A stretch of 64,000 bases of DNA from Streptomyces himalayensis subsp. himalayensis (GTDB lineage: Bacteria > Actinomycetota > Actinomycetes > Streptomycetales > Streptomycetaceae): assembly GCF_013778455.1 (NCBI RefSeq), contig NZ_JACEHE010000012.1:124001-188000 (forward strand), given 5' to 3'. Every line of letters begins with the position of its first letter. The stretch's first letter is position 1. This document shows, piece after piece, positions 58,640 through 64,000 of the stretch. Both the position numbers and the translations under genes were made by a program. The notes beneath the pieces were generated by a model. It had not been told where the DNA came from. It saw only the letters and a list, made by a program, of their open reading frames with translations, and did no database searches.

Positions 58640-60289
58640 ATGACGGACTCGCAGGCCACCGCCCCCACGCCTGGGGCCACGCCGGACACGACCGGTGCCA
58701 CGGTCGGTACGAACCCGCTCGCCCCCGCCCCGGCGGGCGCGCGCACGGCGGCCGACGTGGTCACGCCCGAGCTGGTCGCCCAGCTCACCCGAGACGTCGT
58801 CGGCTCGGGCCGTACGGCCAACCACACGCCGTTCACCGGCGAGAAGCTGGCCGACCTGCCCGAGTCCACGCCCGCGGACGTCGAGGAGGCCTTCGCGCGG
58901 GCCCGCGCCGCCCAGCCGGTGTGGGCCGCGACGCCCGTACGGCAACGGGCCGCCGTCCTTCTCCGTTTCCACGATCTCGTCCTCGCCCGCCAGGCCGAGG
59001 TGCTCGACCTCATCCAGCTGGAGACCGGCAAGGCCCGGCTCCACGCGCACGAAGAGGTCCAGGCGGTTGCCGTGGCCGCGCGCCACTACGGCCGCAAGGC
59101 CCCCTCGTATCTGCGCCCCAAGGGGCACACCGGAGCCGTGCCGACCCTCACCAAGGTCACCGAACTCCGCCACCCGCGGGGCGTCATCGGCCAGATCGCG
59201 CCCTGGAACTACCCCCTCGAACTGTCCGTCGGCGACGCCCTGCCTGCCTTCGTCGCGGGCAACGCGGTCGTCATGAAGCCCGACACGGAGACCGCCCTGA
59301 CCGCCCTCTGGGCGCGTGATCTGCTGATCGAGGCCGGGCTCCCCGCCGGGGTCTTCCAGGTGGTGCTCGGCGACGGCCCGGTCGTCGGCCCGGAGGTCGT
59401 CAAGCGCGCCGACTACGTCTCTTTCACCGGCTCCACGCGCACCGGCCGCGAGGTCGCCCAGGGTGCCGCCGCCCGCCTGGTCGGCGCATCCCTCGAACTC
59501 GGCGGCAAGAACGCCATGCTGGTGCTGCACGACGCCGACATCGAGAAGGCCGCGGCGGGCGCGGTGCGCGGCTGTTTCTCGACCGCGGGGCAGCTGTGCA
59601 TCTCCATCGAGCGGCTCTACGTCCACGAGTCGGTGGCGGACGCTTTCGTGGAGCGGTTCACGGCGCGTACGAAGGCGATGCGGCTCGGCACATCCCTCGC
59701 GTACGGCGCGGACATGGGCTCGCTGGCCGGAGCGCGGCAGCTGGAGGTCGTGGCCCGGCATGTCGAGGAGGCCGTCAAGCAGGGTGCGAAGGTGCTGGCG
59801 GGCGGCATGGCCCGCCCGGACGTCGGGCCGTACTTCTACGAGCCGACCATCCTGGACGGCGTCGAGGCTCCGATGGCGGTCTGCACCGAGGAGACCTTCG
59901 GCCCGGTCGTCTCCATCTACCGTTTCAAGGATGAAGACGAGGCGGTCGAGCTCGCCAACTCCACGCCGTACGGCCTGAACTCCTCGGTCTGGACGAAGGA
60001 CGGCCGTCGCGGGCGCCGGATCGCGGCCCGTCTGCGCAGCGGCACGGTCAACGTCAACGAGGGGTACGCGTCGGCGTACGGCAGCGTCCAGTCCCCGATG
60101 GGCGGCATGAAGGACTCCGGCCTCGGCCGCCGCCATGGCTCCGAGGGCATCCTCAAGTACACCGAGCCGCAGACCGTCGCCCATCAGCGGATCATGCCCA
60201 TGGCACCCGCGTTCGGCATGGACGACGAGAAGTACGCGGCCTTCATGAGCCGGAGCCTGCGGGTGATGAAGGCGCTGCGCCTGCGCTAG
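58640..60289 (+). CDS. Succinate-semialdehyde dehydrogenase (NADP-type) family protein
   Basis: This 549-residue aldehyde dehydrogenase has the catalytic Cys320 (GQLCIS), the general-base Glu286 (LELGGKN), the cofactor motif SFTGSTRTGREVA, and the ETFGPVVSIY end. Its pattern resembles the GabD2 type of succinate-semialdehyde dehydrogenase; the actual aldehyde is not proven. The first 50 residues are a Thr/Ala/Pro-rich extension. ATG 58640 is chosen from a TACGCT -10 box seven bases upstream. The GMC oxidase gene follows 54 bp downstream and is probably co-transcribed. Confidence 0.88.
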   Translation: MTDSQATAPTPGATPDTTGATVGTNPLAPAPAGARTAADVVTPELVAQLTRDVVGSGRTANHTPFTGEKLADLPESTPADVEEAFARARAAQPVWAATPVRQRAAVLLRFHDLVLARQAEVLDLIQLETGKARLHAHEEVQAVAVAARHYGRKAPSYLRPKGHTGAVPTLTKVTELRHPRGVIGQIAPWNYPLELSVGDALPAFVAGNAVVMKPDTETALTALWARDLLIEAGLPAGVFQVVLGDGPVVGPEVVKRADYVSFTGSTRTGREVAQGAAARLVGASLELGGKNAMLVLHDADIEKAAAGAVRGCFSTAGQLCISIERLYVHESVADAFVERFTARTKAMRLGTSLAYGADMGSLAGARQLEVVARHVEEAVKQGAKVLAGGMARPDVGPYFYEPTILDGVEAPMAVCTEETFGPVVSIYRFKDEDEAVELANSTPYGLNSSVWTKDGRRGRRIAARLRSGTVNVNEGYASAYGSVQSPMGGMKDSGLGRRHGSEGILKYTEPQTVAHQRIMPMAPAFGMDDEKYAAFMSRSLRVMKALRLR

Positions 60290-60343
60290 CAGCCACCCCG
60301 CTCTCAACCACCCGTTTTCAGCAGTTCTCAACGAGGAGAGCCA

Positions 60344-62191
60344 GTGTCACAGGAGGACTCTGCCCAAGTCCGGGGCAGCGACGGCCACGAAGTCCGGGGC
60401 AGCGACGGCCACGACGATGCCTACGACTACGACGTCATCGTCATCGGCTCCGGCTTCGGCGGCTCGGTGTCCGCGCTGCGGCTGACCGAGAAGGGGTACC
60501 GCGTCGGCGTCCTGGAGGCGGGCCGCCGCTTCACGCGCGAGACCCTGCCGCGCAACTCCTGGGACCTCAAGAACTACCTGTGGGCCCCGCCGCTCGGCCT
60601 CTACGGCATCCAGCGCATCCATCTGCTGGGCAATGTGATGGTGCTGGCGGGCGCGGGGGTCGGCGGCGGCTCGCTGAACTACGCCAACACGCTCTACGTA
60701 CCGCCGGCCGCGTTCTTCAACGACCCGCAGTGGAAGGACATCACGGACTGGCAGGAGGAGCTGAAGCCCTACTACGACCAGGCCGAGCGCATGCTCGGAG
60801 TGCGGCTCAACCCGACGATGACGCCCTCGGACGTCCATCTGAAGGCGACCGCGGAGGCCATGGGCGTAGGCGACTCCTTCCATATGGCGCCGGTCGGGGT
60901 CTTCTTCGGCGACGGGAAGGACGCCGACGGTTCGGAGGCGGTCAAGGCGGAACCGGGACGGGAGGTCGCCGACCCATACTTCGGCGGCGTCGGACCGTCC
61001 CGCAACGCCTGCACCGAGTGCGGCGAGTGCATGACAGGCTGCCGCCACGGCGCGAAGAACACCCTCAACGAGAACTACCTCTATCTCGCCGAGAAGGCCG
61101 GCGCGGTCGTCCACCCGATGACGACGGTCGTCTCCGTCACCGAGGACTCGGGGGCCGGCTTCGCCGTCGCGACGCTGCCCACGGACGACAAGCGCAAGGG
61201 GGAGGGCCGGACGTATCGGGCCCGCAAGGTCGTCATCGCGGCCGGTACGTACGGGACGCAGACGCTCCTGCACCGGATGAAGGACGGCGGACAGCTGCCG
61301 TATCTCTCCGACCGGCTCGGGACCCTGACCCGTACGAACTCCGAGGCGCTGGTGGGCGCCCAGACGGACAACCGCCGCTACCGCAAGAAGCACGGCGTCG
61401 CGAAGGCCGACTTCACCAAGGGCGTGGCGATCACGTCCTCGATACACCCCGACGAGAACACGCACATCGAGCCGGTCCGCTACGGCAAGGGCTCGAACGC
61501 GATGGGTGGCCTGACGACCCTGCAGGTGCCGTACCGGCCGGGCGCGCGGGTGAGGGGCTGGCTGGGGAACCTGGCCCGCCACCCGTTGCTCGCCGTGCGC
61601 CAGCTGTCCAACCGGCGCTGGTCGGAGCGGACCATCATCGGTCTGGTCATGCAGTCGCTGGACAACTCCCTGACCACGTACCGCAAGCCGAAGGGCATAG
61701 GCAAGGGACTGCTGACCGCCCGGCAGGGGCACGGCGCCCCGAACCCGGAGCAGATCCCCGAGGCCACGCAGGCCGCGAGCCTCCTCGCCGAGGAGATCAA
61801 CGGCTTCGCCGGCTCCAACATCGGCGAGCTGATGGGCACCCCGCTGACGGCCCACTTCCTGGGCGGCTGTCCGATCGGGGACTCGCCCGTGTCCGGCGTG
61901 ATCGACCCGTACCACCGGGTCTACGGCCACCCGGGCATCTCGGTCGTCGACGGCGCCGCGGTCTCGGCGAACCTGGGCGTCAACCCGTCCCTGACGATCA
62001 CCGCGCAGGCGGAGCGGGCCATGTCGTTCTGGCCGAACAAGGGCGAGGAGGACCCGCGCCCGGCCCAGGGCACCGCGTACGAGCGGCTCCCGGCCGTCGC
62101 GCCGAAGGCCCCGGTCGTCCCGGCGGACGCGTTCGGCGCGCTGAAGCTGCCGTTCCTGGGTATGCCGGCGGTGCCGCCGAAGAGGCCGTAA
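60344..62191 (+). CDS. GMC oxidoreductase, cholesterol oxidase-like
   Basis: The 615-residue flavoenzyme has the FAD motif VIVIGSGFGGSVSALRL (about 31-47), GAGVGGGSLNYANTLY, and the C-terminal GLHVVDGS-like HPGISVVDGAAVSANLGVN. It includes CTECGECMTGC, a CxxCxxCxxxC set like an iron-sulfur site, which I recall in the mycobacterial ChoD family. No signal peptide is seen. An exact 24-bp duplication near the start encodes RGSDGHEV and RGSDGHDD. GTG 60344 has GAGGAGAGCCA upstream. Sterol oxidation is a family-based guess. Confidence 0.87.
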   Translation: MSQEDSAQVRGSDGHEVRGSDGHDDAYDYDVIVIGSGFGGSVSALRLTEKGYRVGVLEAGRRFTRETLPRNSWDLKNYLWAPPLGLYGIQRIHLLGNVMVLAGAGVGGGSLNYANTLYVPPAAFFNDPQWKDITDWQEELKPYYDQAERMLGVRLNPTMTPSDVHLKATAEAMGVGDSFHMAPVGVFFGDGKDADGSEAVKAEPGREVADPYFGGVGPSRNACTECGECMTGCRHGAKNTLNENYLYLAEKAGAVVHPMTTVVSVTEDSGAGFAVATLPTDDKRKGEGRTYRARKVVIAAGTYGTQTLLHRMKDGGQLPYLSDRLGTLTRTNSEALVGAQTDNRRYRKKHGVAKADFTKGVAITSSIHPDENTHIEPVRYGKGSNAMGGLTTLQVPYRPGARVRGWLGNLARHPLLAVRQLSNRRWSERTIIGLVMQSLDNSLTTYRKPKGIGKGLLTARQGHGAPNPEQIPEATQAASLLAEEINGFAGSNIGELMGTPLTAHFLGGCPIGDSPVSGVIDPYHRVYGHPGISVVDGAAVSANLGVNPSLTITAQAERAMSFWPNKGEEDPRPAQGTAYERLPAVAPKAPVVPADAFGALKLPFLGMPAVPPKRP

Positions 62192-62248
62192 CGCCTCTCG
62201 GCGTTACGCGAAAAGGACCCGTGCTCCCCTCCGAGCGCGGGTCCTTTT
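62188..62248. terminator. Double terminator after the GMC oxidase gene
   Basis: The first hairpin GTAACGCC-TCTC-GGCGTTAC (62188-62207) includes the stop codon. The second, AAAAGGACCCG (62211-62221) with CGGGTCCTTTT (62238-62248) plus an inner GCTC/GAGC, has A- and T-runs on both sides and can act in both directions. A third stem, TATGGGGC/GCCCCATA, follows at 62254-62279. Confidence 0.88.
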
Positions 62249-62312
62249 CCGTATATGGGGCCTTCGGCTGTGCCCCATACGGGGCTGTGCCGTGCCCTAC
62301 TTGCGATGTGCC

Positions 62313-63359
62313 TTACGCGGCAGCGCCCTCGCTCTTACGACGCCGGACGACGAAGACCGCACCGGCACCGCCGACGACCGCGACACCGCCGACGAGGGCG
62401 ATGGTGGGCAGCATCGAGGAGGAACCGGTCTCGGCGAGGTTGCCGGTGGCCGGGATCTTGTCGGCGCCGCCCTGCGGCTCCTTGCCGCTCTCCGGCTTGT
62501 CGCCCTTGCCCGGCTTGGCCTTGCCCGGGTCGTCGTTGTCGCTGCCGGCCGGGAGGACGGTGAACTCGTAGAACGCGAACGAGCTGTGGACGCAGTTCTT
62601 CTCCTCGTCCACGTAGCCGCCGAGGCCGATGGTGAAGCCGTCGCCGGCAGGCGCCTTCGCGCTGATGTTGACGCGCAGCTTGATGGCGACGACCTCCTTG
62701 GCACCCAGCGATGTCTCGCCGAAGTACCAGCCGTTGCCGACCTCGTCGGCGATCGACTCCCAGGTCTTGCTCGCCGGGTTGAAGTACTCGAGCTGGGCGT
62801 AGGTGCTCAGCCAGTCCTTCTCGTTGTCGCTCTCCGAGAAGTTGTCCACAGCGGCGAGCCACTGGACGGTGCCCAGAGCCTTGTCGCTCTTGTTGGAGGC
62901 GGTCAGCGTGAACTTGTGCCAGCCGCTGCCCGCGACGATCTTGCCGGGAAGACCGGAGACGGCGAGGTCCAGCTGGGAGTCGACGTCGACACCGTCCTCG
63001 TCGACCGGGCACTCCTCGGGCCACTCGCTCGGCTCGGCGCTCGGCGACGCGGACTCGCTCGGCGGCACCGAAGCGCTCGGCGACGCGGACTCGCTCGGCG
63101 AGGAGGACGCGCCGCTCTCTTCGGTGGCCGGGGTGCTCTCGGTCGCCGAAGGGCTGCTCGCTTCGGTGGCCGGGGTGCTCTCGGTGGCCGAGGGGCTGCT
63201 CGCTTCGGTGGCCGGAGTGCTCTCGGTCGCCGAAGGCGAGCTGCTCTCCGTCGTCGTGGTCGTGGTGTCGTCCGCGAACGCGGCCGGCGCCGACAGGAGC
63301 GCGATCGGGGCTATGACAGCCGTCGCGGCCGCAGCGGCCAGGGCACGGCGAAGCTTCAT
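62313..63359 (-). CDS. Sortase-anchored surface protein (LAETG)
   Basis: The 348-residue protein has a Sec signal peptide (1-29, ending PAAFA), a Ser/Thr/Pro/Glu stalk (30-110) with three copies of an ATESTPATEASSPS-type repeat, and a globular domain (about 115-270). The C-terminus has a cell-wall sorting signal: LAETG, a hydrophobic helix and RRRKSEGAAA. LAETG is the class E sortase motif of streptomycetes. ATG 63359 has GAGG nearby upstream. The DNA repeats of the stalk lie at about 63055-63245. No sortase gene is in the window. Confidence 0.9.
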   Translation of the reverse strand: MKLRRALAAAAATAVIAPIALLSAPAAFADDTTTTTTESSSPSATESTPATEASSPSATESTPATEASSPSATESTPATEESGASSSPSESASPSASVPPSESASPSAEPSEWPEECPVDEDGVDVDSQLDLAVSGLPGKIVAGSGWHKFTLTASNKSDKALGTVQWLAAVDNFSESDNEKDWLSTYAQLEYFNPASKTWESIADEVGNGWYFGETSLGAKEVVAIKLRVNISAKAPAGDGFTIGLGGYVDEEKNCVHSSFAFYEFTVLPAGSDNDDPGKAKPGKGDKPESGKEPQGGADKIPATGNLAETGSSSMLPTIALVGGVAVVGGAGAVFVVRRRKSEGAAA

Positions 63360-63747
63360 GAAGACCTCGGTGAAGTCCGGCGTACTGCGGCACCGCAGTA
63401 CGAAGTGAGGAGGCCTCCGCCTCATGGGGGGACGCGGATGTGGCCGTTGGTTCCGAACATGTGACCTGTGGTCCCTGGGAATGGTTGTGCTCATTCTTAG
63501 GGAATTCTTATGTGACTTGGGACACGTGGGGTTCGTGCTGGTTCACGGCCTTGGGCTCTGAGCCGTCCGTGGGTTCGTTGTGCGGTCGTGATCAAGCCCG
63601 TACAACCATTTCCGCGAGCTTGGATCGTTACGTAAATCGCTGGCAAAACGGGCTTGTTGGGGGCTTGGATGACGCTTCCGCGGACGGATTCGGGTTTCCG
63701 TGCGGACGGCTTTTCGGGCCGTGAGACATGAAGGTGGAGAACAAGAC
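63360..63747. other. Divergent intergenic region
   Basis: This 388-bp spacer has no gene. It contains an inverted pair CAAGCCCGT (63593-63601) and ACGGGCTTG (63648-63656) 46 bp apart, and an AT-richer patch (about 63490-63520) that may hold the sortase-substrate promoter on the minus strand. Confidence 0.5.
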
Positions 63748-64000
63748 GTGAAGTCAGCTGCGCAGCGGGCCCTCGTGGCCGCGTCCGTGGTGGCCGCTCT
63801 GGGCCTGACCGCCGCGTGCGGCGGGAACGGTGGCGGGGACGACGCCAAGGCGTCGTCGAAGGAGAGCTCTCAGAGCAAGGAGACCGCGGCCGCGGAGGCC
63901 GGGGCCAAGGCGCTGACCGCCGCGCAGCTGGACAAGGCCGTCGTCACCAGCGCCGAGCTCAAGGGCTACAAGATCGAGAAGATGTCCGGTGCGGACATGC
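63748..64000 (+). CDS. Lipoprotein of unknown function, 5' part
   Basis: The first 84 codons show a lipoprotein signal: VKSAAQRALVAASVVAALG, then LTAACGG with the lipidated Cys near residue 24, and a Gly/Asp/Ser/Lys-rich tether. A folded domain begins near residue 50 (AKALTAAQLDKAVV) and runs off the window. GTG 63748 has GGTGGAGA upstream. The beginning resembles many streptomycete lipoproteins of unknown role. Confidence 0.8.
   Translation, partial: MKSAAQRALVAASVVAALGLTAACGGNGGGDDAKASSKESSQSKETAAAEAGAKALTAAQLDKAVVTSAELKGYKIEKMSGADM

Overview
The window is a piece of the chromosome core of a high-GC actinomycete, almost certainly Streptomyces. The evidence is the GC-rich third codon positions, frequent GTG starts, and the developmental genes whiD, bldM and shbA with a perfect sigma-BldN-type promoter. 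There is also a CIRCE-controlled groES-groEL1 operon with a His-rich GroEL1 tail, and transmembrane Ser/Thr kinases. No phage, IS element, CRISPR array, rRNA or tRNA was recognised. Strain identity cannot be read from the sequence.

Layout. 1-3543: end of the alpha operon (rpsM partial, rpsK, rpoA, rplQ, truA). 3618-12108, all minus strand: an apparent exopolysaccharide block (GH26 beta-mannanase-like enzyme; then an operon of GT2 synthase, GH113-like hydrolase, sugar-nucleotide transferase and acyltransferase with SGNH domain) plus a membrane protein of unknown function. 12109-13489: gene-free repetitive DNA and the rplM promoter. 13490-14490: rplM-rpsI. 14727-23960: cell-wall precursor and cofactor genes (glmM, coaA, glmS, acpS, NAD(P)HX repair, alr). 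24168-29649: a hydrolase and the tRNA t6A genes tsaE, tsaB, tsaD with rimI, interrupted by a 62-residue ORF that has Pho-box-like and iron-box-like sequences upstream. 29791-33943: LCP-family wall enzyme, YCII protein, THUMP-like methyltransferase, polysaccharide deacetylase. 34046-36263: heat-shock operon. 36454-39198: ester cyclase-like protein, SDR, a pseudogene scrap, LysR regulator. 39548-41786: whiD (minus), bldM, shbA. 41948-46070: guaB, guaB3 and a nucleotide-sugar dehydrogenase homologue lacking its catalytic residues. 46338-49134: glpD and a secreted serine hydrolase. 49247-58453: three transmembrane kinases and one pseudokinase in tandem, with similar ectodomains. 58640-63359: semialdehyde dehydrogenase, cholesterol-oxidase-type GMC enzyme, LAETG sortase substrate. 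63748-end: start of a lipoprotein.

How the genes fit together. Much of the window serves growth (ribosome, polymerase, chaperonin, GMP and UDP-GlcNAc supply, D-alanine, t6A) and cell-surface remodelling. From memory, the order alr - t6A genes - groES/groEL1 - whiB-like - sigma factor - guaB - guaB3 - GMC oxidase also occurs in mycobacteria. The kinase array, glpD and the dehydrogenase homologue would then be insertions into that old neighbourhood.

Most unusual content: the kinase/pseudokinase array, the catalytically stripped sugar dehydrogenase, a 10-codon leader ORF whose stop overlaps the bldM start, the 62-residue ORF with two nutrient-type operators, and many unrelated tandem-repeat tracts (units 7, 8, 10, 16, 17, 22 and 28 bp), several of them abutting stop codons.
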